From the NCBI GenBank assembly GCA_020698575.1, contig CM036239.1:16710763-16774762 (forward strand): 64,000 bases of DNA, given 5' to 3'. The stretch is from Bostrychus sinensis. Lineage: Eukaryota; Chordata; Actinopteri; Gobiiformes; Eleotridae. Below the pieces are notes generated by a model. The model searched no databases, had not been told where the DNA came from, and saw only the letters and a list, made by a program, of their open reading frames with translations. The translations under genes were made by a program, and so were the position numbers. Shown piece by piece: positions 36,093 to 49,214 of this stretch. Position 1 is the stretch's first letter, and the number at the start of each line of letters is the position of its first letter.

Positions 36093-38173
36093 TTTTCATA
36101 ATAATTTTGCAAAGGTTTATACCAGATGCCCATGATGATGCAACCATTTACCCAGGTCTGGGACTAGCACAAAAAATACACTGGCTTGTGACCATTTGGG
36201 GCTGAATTTCAGAATGTGCTTTTACACCTGGTGGTGTTAATTGCAATGCACTGCTCATGAGATAGGAAGTAACTAGACACTTTTATGCAAGACTCTTAAT
36301 TAGTAAAGTGTTTTTGACTTTGGTGGGTAGTAATACTGCAGTAGTGGTAGTGGTGGTAATAACAGTAGAGTAGTAATAGCAGTAGTAGTAGTAGTAATAC
36401 GTTTCTGGCAAAATGAAATGTGTGTGCTGTCAATTGCAGGCACGCCCATAATAAAATTGCCAAGATAAATACTCTAAGCTAATATAATAGACCTTGTGTG
36501 TTTTGGCTTAGGAGCTAATGTCGGTTTAATGTAGCTGTTAACAAATGGCCCATTCATTATCATCATGCTTATATCTTATTTAAAAACAGTGAGATTTGTG
36601 TAGCTGCATTAGAGACACCACTGGGTAGCAAGCTGGAAAGCCTAATGGATCCTAAATTGATGCCATCTAAAATCACATTGTGTCCAGGCAATAATTACGG
36701 ATTCCTCTGATGCAAGTTTTTATACTTCTTAGGATATGAAAAAGAAAAACTTTTTTTTTTTCCGGGAGGTTACAAACATGTCTACTCCAGTGGAAAGAAA
36801 ACAAACAACACTCTTATCCCTGAAGCTTAGACAAAGCTCAGTCTTTGCTTCAAAACATCTTCAACAAGAAGAACATTAATGTGAGTCGCCATAGTTCTTT
36901 AAGGATGCATAACTGGTATTACCATGTCATTATTCTGGCACTGAAATGTACTTGCAACAAGAACATATATTAGTAATACTAATAATACTTTTGTAAAAGT
37001 TCATACTGTCTTCTTAAGTTAATTACTGTTTTAGGCTTCTTTTTGTTCCAGACAGGAGTTTTCCTCCTTTCCTAGGTTCGGCTACTTCCTGTAGCCTTTG
37101 TCAAACTAACAAACGCCGGAACTAGTAAAGCAGAAAAACAAAAACTCTTGTCTGACAAAAAGAAACGTAAAACATTTATACTGATAATAATATATTATAT
37201 TTGTATTGAAATATACTTCAATAATATGCTCAGTTCATCAAACCTAGGCTGAACGCATGAACGTGCGCAAACCATTCCGGGCACAGTGGCCAAAGCTCTG
37301 TATGCAGATATATTTGGTGTCCTGCATGCATCACCTGGGAGAGTTGGGGCCAGTGATTTCCTGTGACAAACCTGAACTTACGGTGTATGTACAGTGTATG
37401 TACTACTCTACAGAGGTGAGATCCTTTTCATGTGACTGTTTTGGTTGTGAGTCACTGTATATTCTATAAAAAATAGACAGGTCAGCCAGTCTGGTGTCAC
37501 TGTACTCATCGCCTCTGGAGTCAGGGATTTTGTCACAAGAAAAAGTAAAGCTATTACAAACTGTATATTAATTGTATTAAAAATCAATTAAAAAAAATAG
37601 CCTACTTGGTGATGCATAATGTCCACTTCATTGGGCACAATGACCTTAATGGAGCAGTGAGAGCACTCTAGAGTCTGATATGCTGTTTCCCCATAGAAAC
37701 CATTGCATTTAGGAGAAAATTACTTTTAAATAGTTGTAGAGACCACTATGTGTCAAAGGGTTAAGGTGCGTACGGTCACAATTACATGCTTAGTCTGTTA
37801 TGCTAAAATGTATTTATTTTTTTCACAACGATCATCTTAATAATTGCTCTCACATTGAATGATGTGAAATAGCATACAAGTCCCACCACTCCAGTGTCTT
37901 AAGGGATTGATCATTATCGCCAATGCACTGAACACAAAGAGGATGGCTATAAAATAGTAGCAAACAGTCAAAATGCTTATCCATTATATGTGTTGATGTT
38001 GGCACATTTATACTATAATTGCATTTCAGCGCAGAAGTGGCTAATGCTTAGTTTGTTAAAAAGCTAAAAATGATCAGGTCCAGATAGTGCTGGATCAAAA
38101 TGAGAAGGAAGAGACGAGCCATGGTAAAGAGCAAACCACACTGCTGTTAGTCACTGGTCATACTCGCCCTGTG

Positions 38174-38691
38174 AACACTTTTCCGGACCATAAGTTGCAC
38201 TTTTTTTCATAGTTTTGCTGGTCCTGCGATAGTCAGGTGTGACTTATATATCAAAATATATATAATTTAACATGAATCAAGGAGTAAACATTACCGTCTA
38301 CAACTGTCAGTAGTATTTAGTGATATAGAATGAGATTGGGAACTCGGGGAACTTGCTTATCAGTAATTTGCTTGTTGGACTCGCTGGCTTGTCATGTTAA
38401 TTTAGCCTATTCAGCCTCCCAGGTATGTTCTCCATGCTATTGTGTATGTTAATGTGTAACGTGAACATACCAGACATATCTTCTGCCTGTTGTTCTGTGT
38501 GCTGTGTAGCTGAATAACTTGCCATTCCAGATTAAATGTCTGTTCTTGGTCTTGGATTTTGTGAAATACATTTTTAAATAAATGTGACTTATAGTCCACT
38601 GCGACTTGTATATGTTTTTTTCCTCTTCATGATGCATTTTTGACAGATGTGACTTATACTACGGAGCAACTTATAGTCTGGAAAATACGGT
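38174..38691 (+). mobile_element. Non-autonomous DNA transposon with long TIRs
   Basis: The left end CTTTTCCGGACCATAAGTTG recurs inverted at the right end (CAACTTATAGTCTGGAAAA), ending in ATACGGT. Internal GTGACTTATAGTCCACTGCG and TGTGACTTATA blocks match a vertebrate-wide repeat known for GCGACTTATAGTCCGGAAAA ends. No transposase is encoded and no clear target-site duplication was found. Confidence 0.65.
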
Positions 38692-39950
38692 GCATGATGG
38701 CAAAGGTTTGTTCTATTATTTTAGAGTAGAAGTATCTATGTAAACGTAATTTAATGTCAATCTTAGAGAAGATACATTACATACATGATGTGTTTCCAAA
38801 GGCATGCATGTATAGTTGAACTGGTTAATTTAAATTGCTTATAGTGAATAAATGAGAGAGGACGGTTCTCATACACATTGCACAGACATTAACATCTACT
38901 CTACCTTTTCATTTACATTTATCGATATAAATGCATACATAATTACGCCTCCTGCGGCTCTTCTCCAAAAAATGTTGTTGACCAGACTTATTACACTTTT
39001 TATGTATTATGTACTTGTAGTTGCCAGAATACCTCAATATAAGGCTTGGATTTGTTTTTCTATTTTTAATTTAAAAGTTTTTTAATGGCATTTTAAATTG
39101 TAACATGTTCAACAAACACAATTTAAAATAGAAAATTCTTCAATAATGGAACATCAAAAAGTTGGTCTATTGTGTATCAATCTCATGCAAGACTACATAG
39201 AAAAATATAGTTTTTACATTGTCTGCTGAGAATTTAAAATATTGTTGTTGCATTTACTCTAGCATTTGATGGCATTGATCTTGTTAGCAGCAGGTGGAGA
39301 GAAAGTGTACTGAGTGCAGTTTCAGACCTGTGCTTTTCAGCAGATGTGGATTAGCTTTCAGTGCGTGGACCAGGGGGAGCAGCTGGTGACCAATGTGAAG
39401 TAAAGAGAAAATAACAAAGCTGTCAAAGGCACTATATTTCAGTGAACATGGACAACAAAGAAAAACAGATACTGCTAGTGCTCCTAGTAAGCATGTCTAC
39501 TGCACTGGAAATATAAGAAGATGAAGGCTAGCCCCCCCCCCCCCCAAAAAAAAAAAAAAAAAAAAAGATTTCTAGTAAAAAGAAAGTAAATTATGCTTAG
39601 TTGTCATTGCAATCTGTATTTTTCTAAGATACATCTATTGATCATTATCACTAGTATGCCACTTGCACTTGCACATAAGAAAAAAGACCACAAAAGACTA
39701 AAATATCCACATTGCTCTTAGATTCCTGCTTCCTTTACTTCTTATACTGTAAATCTTAACAATTAATGAACCTACACAGCTTCATATAAATACTAATAAA
39801 AGAAATAGCCATAACTTTTAATTTATGCAACGTAATTGATTTGATGCCATGGTAAAGTAACTGCTGCTGCATCAGTACACTTTGTTACGGCATTTACATC
39901 TGTAGCATGTTTTTAAAATCCCCTCATAAGTGTAAAGTTGGCCACACACA
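38692..39950 (+). other. Intronic or intergenic, homopolymer block
   Basis: Contains a run of 14 C followed directly by 21 A at 39532-39566. No exon or element recognised otherwise. Confidence 0.45.
39532..39566. repeat. C14-A21 homopolymer junction
   Basis: Fourteen C followed by twenty-one A without interruption. Such tracts are prone to length errors in sequencing. Confidence 0.9.
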
Positions 39951-40076
39951 CATTCATTCATTCATTCATTTTCTACCGCTTATTCCCGTTAGGGGTCGCG
40001 GGTGACTGGAGCCTATCCCAGTAACTTTGGGCCGAAGGCGGGGTACACCCTGGACAGGGGCCAGCTTGTCGCAGGC
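39951..40076 (-). repeat. Repeat tail with ATTC microsatellite end
   Basis: An ATTC run (39951-39970) is followed by TTCTACCGCTTATTCCCG, GGGGTCGCGGG, GGAGCCTATCCCAG and GGGGTACACCCTGGAC. Read on the minus strand this is the 3' part of a common fish SINE/L2-type repeat ending in a GAAT tail. Confidence 0.7.
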
Positions 40077-42023
40077 CACACACACATATGAAGCAAAAGT
40101 AATGAGGATAAAAGGCGCGTTGCATCCTAAATGAGTGTAAGTAGGAACCTGACTTGCTCATTATGAGGTGGTAATTGGCCTGGGACCATCAGGCTGTCCA
40201 AGGCAAACAGCAGCCTTCTTAGTTTGAATTGCCTCTCCATTAGACTGTTACACAGACAATTATTACAATATAGACTATGCTTTTACTTGTATACTATTCC
40301 TATAACTTAGATTATTCTTTTTTTTTTTTTTGTGGATTGTCCCAGAAGTCCTTGTTGTCTGGCTTCCACTGATTCTCTTGGGTCTGCACCGCCAATGTTG
40401 TGACAGTACTGCCGTGAGTAGGCAGGTTATAGGTTTGCTGACAGCACCAGAATTCTTTTAGCAATACTTGTTAAACACATGGTGACGCTGAAACGTGTTG
40501 TTTTACTATTACAGCGGTTTGTTGTTTTGCTTTTGCCATGGGTTGCTTTTTCACCATTGACTTAAAAACTAGAAGCACCAGACCTTGACTCAAACACTGG
40601 GATTTATTATTTATTTTCGTTCTAGTAATACCTTGTACAAAATCAGAAATTCAGTGCATCCTTGGAACCTACCAAACATTACCGAGCCAAGGCGAATTTC
40701 CAGTCAGCCCTGTGTGTCCTGTTGAGGCACATTTTCATTATTAGAATGGAGACGTGGCTACAGTGATTAGGCCTTGAGGCTCAAAGGTACGTCAGACACT
40801 ATAGTGCATGTGAAGACTACAAATTAATTTATTCAGTACTCCAAGCTGGACCCCCCCACTCTTCATGAGGCATCCCAAAACACACCATTGGTTCAGATCT
40901 GCTCCTGCTCTGCTTGAAAACTGCAAATTTGCATATGCGCACAAATGCATGAGAGAAACTTGCAGGAGGAGTTATACATAATTTTAGTTGATTCATCTGA
41001 CTAAGTGAGAGAAGAAATGTGTTTCCAAAGTGAATCATGGTTGGCGATGATGACAGGGCCCCTAAGGCTGCATGACACCTGACATGTTTAATCTCCAGCC
41101 ATGTCACGTTTGCCACCACTGGCCGCCAGCTCTGGATGCAGCATCTCCACACCGAAATAGAAATGACTACGTGCTGCAAAGAAAAGGAATTATCCAAAAC
41201 CCGGGGCCTTAAGATGGTCTGGGAGAGAAAAAGACTCAAAAGCGCTCATTTTTGCCTCAGATCTATCTGTATCAACGATGCAAAGACGACCCCAAATCCA
41301 TTACAAGCCAATTATGTGTGCTGGGCCGCGGCTGGGGCTGGCCACTCACTCGTGAACCGCAGTGCTTAATCCACAAAGAGGAACTAATAGGAAATTTGAA
41401 AATAGAATCCACACTTGAGTAACTTTAGAAGGATTTGGATGGATTAATGAACTGTCGGGCTCACTGTCAACACGCTGCCGAGTGCAATCCTTTACCAGCT
41501 TTTGGCTAGTCTCTTTCTATTCTTCATCTTTGTCATCTCCGTCTTTACATTGCCCAGCTTCAAGCCCAAAAAACTGACATGTTCTCCTTCCCCAGAGCAG
41601 AATTGCAGCATGGATGACAGCCATGCCACCTGCGATTCATCTGTCTGAATTAATCTTTCTTTACCTGTAACCATTTGCTCATCTCATCTATCATATGCAT
41701 GCAGACAAAGGCAGTAAAGGGGTTTAAATGAGCTTCCCCCTCCCCAAGCAAAGAGAGCATCTGCCGTGGTCCAAAGGGACACACACAATGCAAATGTAAC
41801 TGCTAGCTGTTATATTTGAAGACAAGATAAGAAAGCAATGCATTACACATTTGATAACTACACTCAGACTGAAAAAGAAGAGGAACAGAAGTAACAGAAA
41901 ATTTGCTGCAAATTGAGACACTTATCATCTGAGGCTTGGCCTTAAAACTGTTCAAAAGCTTTAATTTAACCAATTTAATTTTAACGTAGCAAATTTAGAA
42001 CGAAAATTTACTAGGTCCATGGC
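40077..42023 (+). other. Intronic or intergenic, no exon recognised
   Basis: The segment 40660-41480 has moderate GC and no low-complexity sequence, so it may be partly regulatory. The minus-strand frame 40829-41239 (136 codons) has no recognisable similarity. Confidence 0.4.
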
Positions 42024-43165
42024 TTATCTAAGACCGCAATGTGTTATCAAATGTATTCTCACAGGAACAATGCTAAAATATTTGCTAGAGTCTGTGTTAG
42101 ATTGCTGTACTATAATAATTAATTTAAAACTTGCTTTGGGTCTAGCGGAGGTTCCTTGAAGATGTTTGTGGGGTGGGCAGTTCACTGAGGTAAGAATGGA
42201 TCTGGATGGATGCAGTGGTGTGTGGGGGATACCAATTTTATATTTGATCCAGAGCGTTATGGGGAGCCAGTGAAGTGAGCAGATGATATGTGTAATGTGT
42301 TCATATTTGTGCACTCTAATCAGGACCCTCGGCAGCACAGTCTTGTCTGTACTGGAGCTTTTGTAGACTCCTGCCAGGGATCCTGTTAAAGAGACAAAGG
42401 TATTGACAAACTTTTTTTGCATCTTTGAAAGTCACGAATGAACAGAGTTTGGAAATATTATGAAGATGGATGAGCCAAGGACTGATCTTTGAAGGACTCC
42501 ATAGTTGACCTCTGTTTGGCTCAACACCACAAACTCTAATCTTCGGGTGCTGTAAGAGTAGAACCATTTTTGGACAGTGTCGGAGAGCCCAATGAAGTGG
42601 TGCAGGAGAACAATGAGAGATGGTGGACTTCTGTCTACAGCCATTAGCAGGTCATTGGTTCCTCTGACCAGAGCTGTTTGTACTGTGAGTGGTTTGAATC
42701 TCAGACTTAAACTTTTTATATATACAAATTTCAGGTGGTTAAAAAGTGAAGAAAAACCAAGACTATATGTGCCTATATGATTATAAAATTCTAGAAATCT
42801 GTCTTCACTTTTTTGCAAGTGTTTTGTTCCTGAACACTAAGAAGCACCTTCAATACAGAATCATTTGAGAAAAACTTCCTGAGCACTTTTCACTTCCTTC
42901 TTCTGTTCATTTCAGGTGGTCTATAATTTACCAGGTTTTTGGAACCCAGGGTTGTTGTTTTTTTTTTTGTTTTTTTTGTTTTTTTTAGACAGGGTCTGAT
43001 CATGAAGGTTTTTAATGCAGAAGGGACATGACTAAACTGGAGAGAATGATTTATTATTGTGCTAATGCTTGCTTTTACAAGGAAGGTGGGGAGAGGGAAG
43101 CATGTCAAAAGGTTTCATTTTGCGGATAATTGTTTCAGCCTCTTTCTGCATGATGTCAGTGAAAG
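42024..43165 (-). mobile_element. Decayed L2/CR1-group LINE (reverse transcriptase pieces)
   Basis: On the minus strand, in order, the frames 43108-42890, 42818-42432 and 42422-42024 carry pieces of the reverse transcriptase of fish L2/CR1-type LINEs. They are an IINHSLQ..HVPSALK and LVNYRP segment, an RGTNDLLMAVD and IGLSDTVQKWF segment with motif B (GVLQRSVLG), and a C-terminal YEHITHIICSLHWLPI segment. The stretch with motif A between 'SLIVLL' and 'IGLSD' is deleted, and the YADD region between motif B and the C-terminal piece is absent. The copy is therefore inactive. It may extend to about 43340. Confidence 0.75.
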
Positions 43166-44269
43166 TGAAGAGGGTTGTCAGTTATTAAAGATAGGAGAGT
43201 GGTGAGGGAGGAGCAGATGTTTTTAACCTTAGCCTCAAAATGTGCCAGCATTTTATTACACTGACTGCTCCACTGTAGGAGTGATGTGTAATGTAGTTTG
43301 GGGGTTGAGGAGGAGGTGAGGAGAACCAGGGGGCAGAGCAAGACATCTCAGATCATCATTTGTTTCTTAAGTACAAAAATGAATGTCACTAAAATCAATA
43401 CACACTCTGCATGTCCTGCATTTCATCTGGAAGTGTTTGAAATGTTCATATGGTGGCAACAGTGTGAGTTTTAAATAAGAAAATGACCTCTACCAACCAC
43501 AGTGTTTCAAATCCAATGTTCTAACATTGTTGGGCTGCTTCAGCCTTTTATTCTGATTTTGTTCTTCTGTGCTTGAGACAGGACTAATCAGATAAACATA
43601 AAAATCTGGCAATATGCAGTACCAAAACATTATTTTTTTTCTTGTACAAGTGTAGCTTTCAAGTTTAACTTGTTTTGTACCAAAGTTGTCCATGCCCTTG
43701 GGAGAAATTCACCATTCAATTCTACATCCAATTTCTGAATAATTTGGTTGTGCTCAATATTGTCTGCTTGCCTGCATCATCAAATATCATCATAATCATT
43801 TATTATTTTATAATTATTTACAATAGAAGTCTGCACATTAGTAAATTTGTTCGATTTTTTTTTTTTTACCTTTATTTAACCAGGAAAGTTATACATATAT
43901 ATATATAGTACAGATATCACTGACCTTTAAGCAGTAGCCCCCATCCAACTGCTCCTCTCCATATGCAAACTTTTACATGACTGCAGCTCACTAACAGCTT
44001 GCCATCCAATCTTGCTTTACCAGTAACTTTACCAACCTAACATATCACTTTTACCTCTCTTTACACTAGACTACTTTTTGAGTGGATGTGCAGAAAACAC
44101 TCTTGCTATCCATTTAGACCAAGACTAGACTGGACCCAAGGCTGGAGAGTCTGTAAATGGTTTACATCCAATTACACTGTCAACACATGCCTAACCTCAG
44201 CAGGAGGTCATTGTGGGTCAGGGTGAGTCAGGTGTGCAGCGGTATGTATTACTGATAACATTTTTGGCC
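43166..44269 (+). other. Intronic or intergenic; poly-T and repeat piece
   Basis: A T run with TTTACCTTTATTTAACCAGG at 43854-43885 is a piece of a widespread fish repeat. The part up to 43340 may be the 5' continuation of the LINE. No exon was seen. Confidence 0.4.
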
Positions 44270-44395
44270 ATTTCAGCTTTTTTGACAGGACAGTGGAGTA
44301 GGGACAGGAAACCAATGGAGAGAGCAGGGAGAGACTCTCAGTAAATCGCCGGAGTCTGGAACCGAAACCATAAAGCTGAGTCAAGCCAGATGCAT
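44270..44395 (+). repeat. Possible SINE-like repeat fragment
   Basis: GACAGGACAGTGGAGTAGGG, AGAGAGCAGGGAGAGACTC and GCCGGAGTCTGGAACCGAAA resemble a common fish repeat with a tRNA-like GGAGTCGAACC end. Divergence is high. Confidence 0.35.
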
Positions 44396-45174
44396 TTATG
44401 ATATCTTTAATTCAGTTTACTACTATGGAATAAAAATATAAGAAATAGCCAGTTCTAGTGTCCCCTTCTGCCAGTGAGAAAGATGAGAAAGAGCCGATGG
44501 TGCATTGGCAGTGATGAGTTACAGAAAATGGCTAACATTTTGCTCATGACTGATGCTGTTGAAATTTAAATCAAGTAATAAATATATAAATTAATAACTT
44601 TTTTTTTCTCACAGATGATCCATGTTTTTCCATTTGCCTGTCAGATTTTATGTTTCAGGACACGATATAAATTCAATACGCCAATCTGCTTAGGCAATCT
44701 TAAGTCTATTCCTGGAGCAGCAGTTAACATGAATGTATTGGTGCGTCCATGTTGAAGAGACAAGTGCAGCTGTGTGAACTACATCAGCCTGGGACAATTC
44801 TTGCACTGTTGTGGAGGCAGCTTATGGGTAAAAGCAGTTAAATAACTTTTCCCCCCAGTTAATTATGACAAGTTGCTGAAGTTTCACATTAAAGTTAACT
44901 TAACAAGTTAGATTTGAGTGCAACACTTTCCCCCTGTGCTAATACCAGCACTCTGCTGGGCTGCAGACAAATGAAACTGCACTTAAGTTAATAAGAGAGC
45001 TTTTAAAAGGCTGACTGTATGGCCCCAGGGAGCTGTGTGTCTGACACTCACACTGTGAATGTATAAACTGCAATGTGTGATGAGGAAGGAAAGAGCTGAT
45101 ACAATAAAATGACAGAGGAAAAACAAACAAGTCAAATTGTCTCTGTATTAGTTCAGTACAGGGGTAAAGCCTGG
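44396..45174 (+). other. Intronic or intergenic, nothing recognised
   Basis: No coding or repeat structure identified. Confidence 0.4.
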
Positions 45175-45575
45175 TTAACCCTCCTGTTATCCTCGTTTAG
45201 ACAATGCACCTTTGGTCTTTGTGGGCCATTTTGACCCAGTTCTTGGAAGACTGCACTGTTTAAAATAGATTTTTTAAAGATTTTTTTGTGCTCATCTTTT
45301 AGTTTAGCTTCAGTCTAACCCTATACTTCAAATTTTTCACCAATTTTTTAATTTTTGAGTGAACTGGGCTCATTTATAGAAAAGAGTCATTTTTGGCAAC
45401 TAAAAAAAGTAAAAAAAAAATTTTTTCAACTCGTGATCATGGATTAGTGGAAGTAAATGTACTCGTACTTATCTAAGTATGATAGAAAAAAAAATTATAC
45501 CACTTATATTTTTTTACTGGTGCAAAATACTTACACCTATGGTCTTCATGGGTCAAAATGACCCGGTGATTTTTC
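45175..45575 (+). repeat. Fragment of a TTAA-flanked repeat (CCCTCCTGTTATCCTC end)
   Basis: A TTAA (45175-45178) precedes CCCTCCTGTTATCCTCG, and two TTTTGACCC / GGGTCAAAATGACCC blocks follow (45229 and 45551). This matches the left part of a fish repeat that inserts at TTAA, as piggyBac-like elements do. The right end was not found. Confidence 0.4.
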
Positions 45576-47339
45576 ATCAGCTTATTACAACTTATTTTAT
45601 ATGAATTATAAATAATTGCCTTTTTTTAGTTTACCTTGTTTAGTCAACCTTATTCCAATACATTTATATTAATTTTATATTTTAATTATTTTTTTTAATA
45701 TAATTTAGGGTCAGGCTTTATTTACATGGTGCTCTCCAGAGAGTGTCCCCTGGTGTTCTGGAGTGTTTCCAGGGCACGGACAGTGTCTGCTGAGAGTCTG
45801 AGTAGAGTTGGTTTCAGGACCTCCTCTCAGTGGAACAGGAATAACTCCATAGAGGGTCCAGAAGGTTTTGTATTATCACTACTCTGAGCTCTGAGACACT
45901 GAGCTCTGAGTCTGTCTCTGAGATATGTATGTTCCTTTCAGTCATGGACCCCTAGGATCAGAAATCTGGAGCCAATGAAACTGTGGGACTACAAACGGTC
46001 TCTGAGGAGCTAGACCTGGGCAGTTCTGATTGTCCACACACAGTAAACAAGCTGGACAGTACAGTGTCAACCAAGCTGCTGGGCTGGTTGTAAAAGACAG
46101 GGCAGGCCTCACAAGAGCCTCCTAGACCCCATACAACCAGAGCACCCCCTATAGGTGTCATAAAAAGAAAGCTCTTGTGTTGGTTTGACACTATTATGCC
46201 CTATATCCTGGGATGAATGTAAAAAGATGGTACCTTTTTACCAGAAAGACCACATCTGTGCTCCTGAATCTGAATTGATGGGGCTAATACTGGCATTTCA
46301 GGGTCTCACTACATCCCAGAAGAACTCAGTCTTATATATTTTTTTTTTTTTCGATAATTTCTTTTTTTATTTTATTTATTTATATTATTCTAGTTCCTAT
46401 TTTCAAAGGTATGACTTTGGAGAATCAGGTAATTTAGGTATTTTTTAGCAATGCAGGCTGTGTATACAGGATGTGCACGTGTGTATAATTTGAATGTAAA
46501 TGTGCACACATTCAGACACAAACACTGTGTACACTGTTTGTGCATGTGCTTATTGCATATATATTTACTCATTAAATGCTTTCATCTCTGACTGTGAAAG
46601 TGTGTGTGGTATGTGTACATGAGGCTATACACGTGAACGTGCATGTGTCTGTGAATGGGTGTAGACGTATGGGTGTGGGAGTGTCTCTATGTGTATGATG
46701 ATTGATTTTTTCATAGAAATCCTTTTGTAAAAAAGCAATTTTGCCTCATTATATAGGCCATAAGGTGGGCTGCACAGGTTGGGCCGGTTTGGGGGTGTTT
46801 CCACTTCCCAAAGCAGCCCCAAAAAGCGTGTTTTTGGCACCTCTAAAAATAAAGCTAACATATTAAAAACAGCTATTTATGTGTTTTTTATGGAATCAAG
46901 TTAGGTTAAATGTTTTTAATGACAAACATTACTAACATTTATGGAAACACAAGCAGGTTTTAGGGCTGTACCCAACCTGAAAGTGACACAACCACATATC
47001 ATCCAGTGGAAAAACACCTTCTGTAAACACTAGAGAACCATGCCACATGACCTAAATCAATTTTCTTCTCTATTGTGATGCTCGTATTTGAACTTGAGCA
47101 GCAGGTTTGCCTTGTTCCCAGCCTTAAATGCATTGATTTGCCACCATGTGATTTGCTCATGAGATGTTTTTGTTTACAACCAGTTGAACACCTAAGGAAA
47201 GTAGCCAGTGAATGTATATTTTATTTTCCATGTGGTCAGAGGCAGTGTGGGAGTTATCCTTCACTCTGGTCTTCTGGCATTCAAAAGAGGATATATCGCT
47301 CTTTTCCTGATGAAGTTTCCTGACTTTGCCTCACAAAGA
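45576..47339 (+). other. Intronic or intergenic, no exon recognised
   Basis: Segment 45720-46160 has moderate GC and no identified origin. Other parts are AT-rich with T runs near 46341. Confidence 0.4.
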
Positions 47340-47510
47340 GATAAATATGAAATATGAGAGCTTTCAGTACTGCTTAGGCCTGCAAAATAAGTCAATTAGT
47401 CACGGCAGGCAGCAGTCAAATGAAGATTGTGCATGATGTTCTTAACGAGGGCCACATAGGACAAGTGTCGGACAGCTCGTTAAATGAATCCTTCGGGTCT
47501 GCTGTAGGGG
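47340..47510. promoter_or_regulatory. Possible conserved non-coding island
   Basis: Non-repetitive, moderate-GC segment with closely spaced TAATTAG-, CAATTAG- and CACAAAG-like motifs. The idea of an enhancer is inference only. Confidence 0.2.
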
Positions 47511-47516
47511 AATGAG

Positions 47517-47558
47517 GCGCGTGTGTGTGTGTGTGTGTGTGCGCGCGCGCGTGTATGT
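47517..47558. repeat. Alternating purine-pyrimidine tract, GT then GC
   Basis: GCGC, ten GT units, five GC units and GTGTATGT form 42 bases of strict purine-pyrimidine alternation. The mixed GT/GC content makes it a strong Z-DNA-forming candidate. Confidence 0.9.
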
Positions 47559-49094
47559 CTGACCTGCTTATGTCCTCTACATTACATTACATAAGGCACA
47601 CACTCAGAGAACTGCTCACTGCCAAGGCTCGGCCCCAAATGGACTGAAGAGAATATCTTTGATCAAAATTGCAGCTCTCTGGCCTCATAGTGGCTGGGAT
47701 TACATGCAGGCCACGGGGAGCTCTCTTACTCACAACGTCCCCTTTTTTCACTCACTTGTTCCATTTTTCATTACATCCTATAAACATAGCCTCTGCAGAC
47801 ACTAGCAGTCTCTATATGTTAGAGCTAATGAGTGTGTTACAAGACATAGCTATTGTAGCTGGATTATGTTCAAATTAGTGTAACCAAGACAAACAAAATA
47901 TGATTTAATATGAGTCACAGTAGCAGAGCAGGATTTGTAAAACTGCATCTGGACAAGGCACTACAAGAAGACCAAAGTCAAGTTATTGAGCTTAAAGGCT
48001 CAGCACTGTTTTAGGCAAAAAGCAAACACATCATTTTCTACTTTCTTTACACAGCTCTCAAAGACCGATCAATCAAGATTGTGTTGAACCTGGACATCTT
48101 GCAGGCATCAAATCCATCTTGATCTTCTCTTTGGTTTTTATGATGAAGTCTACAAGCTCAGTGTTAGTCTAATAATAATGTAATAGGTTCATCCTCTAGA
48201 AACATTAGTTGATTTATCAAGGTTAATATTGTGTTGGTCATATACAGTAGATATATTGTCTGTGGGTATAGAATGTTGCCGAAGAAAAAATCAACATAAC
48301 AAAGTGCAGTTTTATTTATTTATTTATTTCAAAATTGTTCACACTGGTATTTTTTAATCACTTAAATGTTAATTTAACGCAAGTCAAGGCAGTGCTCTGA
48401 CAATAGAAAGGTTTTATTGATAACAGAATGGCGGGACAGGATGAAGACATGGGACAGACTATTGAGGCTAGCCAGCAGGGATCATTTGTTTTTCCTGGTG
48501 GTGCAGATTATCTGGTTGAGTGATAGAGGTGGCCTTGATCAGCCCTCTCGCTGCATACAGCCATATATCACATCACTCTGGTGCAGGATGGTTTCTGGTC
48601 TTCAGCTCCTCGCTGGCCTGGGACGCACATATTTACCATGGGTAATAGCACACATATAGTGAACTAACACTCCCTGTTCTACCACCATTCAGCCTGTGAG
48701 TGGAAATGAAAGAAAGGTGCATCTTTGGCCCTACATTCTCTCTGGTTGCTCTGTGGATGATATTTGAAGAAAAATCACTGGGCACATGTCAATAAATTAT
48801 GAGTGAAATATTTCAAGCATTTATTTTAACTGTGGTGATTATGAAATAGTATGCAATATCCTTATTTTATGAGATACTAAATTTTGATTTTTAATCCAGT
48901 CACAAAGGGTCACAAGGCAGTGTACTCTGTGCCTGCTTGTGCATCTGGTGTAACAACTGCTAAAATAAATATACAAATCATTGTCCATTAGGAGGCAAAT
49001 TATTTGCTGTGACAACTCAGGAAGGGACAAGCCTAAAGGAAAGAAGATCCTCGGGCTGGCCATCCCCCCACTGTCAGTGAAAAGATATATGTTT
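47559..49094 (+). other. Intronic or intergenic, nothing recognised
   Basis: Includes a (TTTA)n run near 48310 and a repeat-tail piece near 48985-49050 related to the one at 34712. No exon. Confidence 0.4.
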
Positions 49095-49214
49095 GGTGAA
49101 CTGGTGACTCTAAATTGCCCCAAGTCTGTCTGTCCTGTCTGTACCCTGCCTTAGGCCCATAGTTCCTGGGAGTGGCTCCATTTATCTGCAGAGAAAGTAA
49201 ATGAATAAATAAAT
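49095..49214 (+). repeat. SINE 3' part with AAAT tail
   Basis: GGTGACTCTAAATTGCCCC, GTACCCTGCC and GGGAGTGGCTCCA followed by ATGAATAAATAAATG. This is a diverged plus-strand copy of the repeat tail seen on the minus strand at 39951. Confidence 0.6.

Larger units (their letters stand above)
34826..38173 (+). other. Intronic or intergenic, no exon; small repeats
   Basis: Holds a minus-strand repeat-tail piece at 35975-36022, an AT-repeat tract at 36027-36092 and a GTA/GTG-rich irregular repeat at 36330-36400. A possible regulatory island at 35520-35760 is listed separately. No exon was recognised. Confidence 0.45.
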
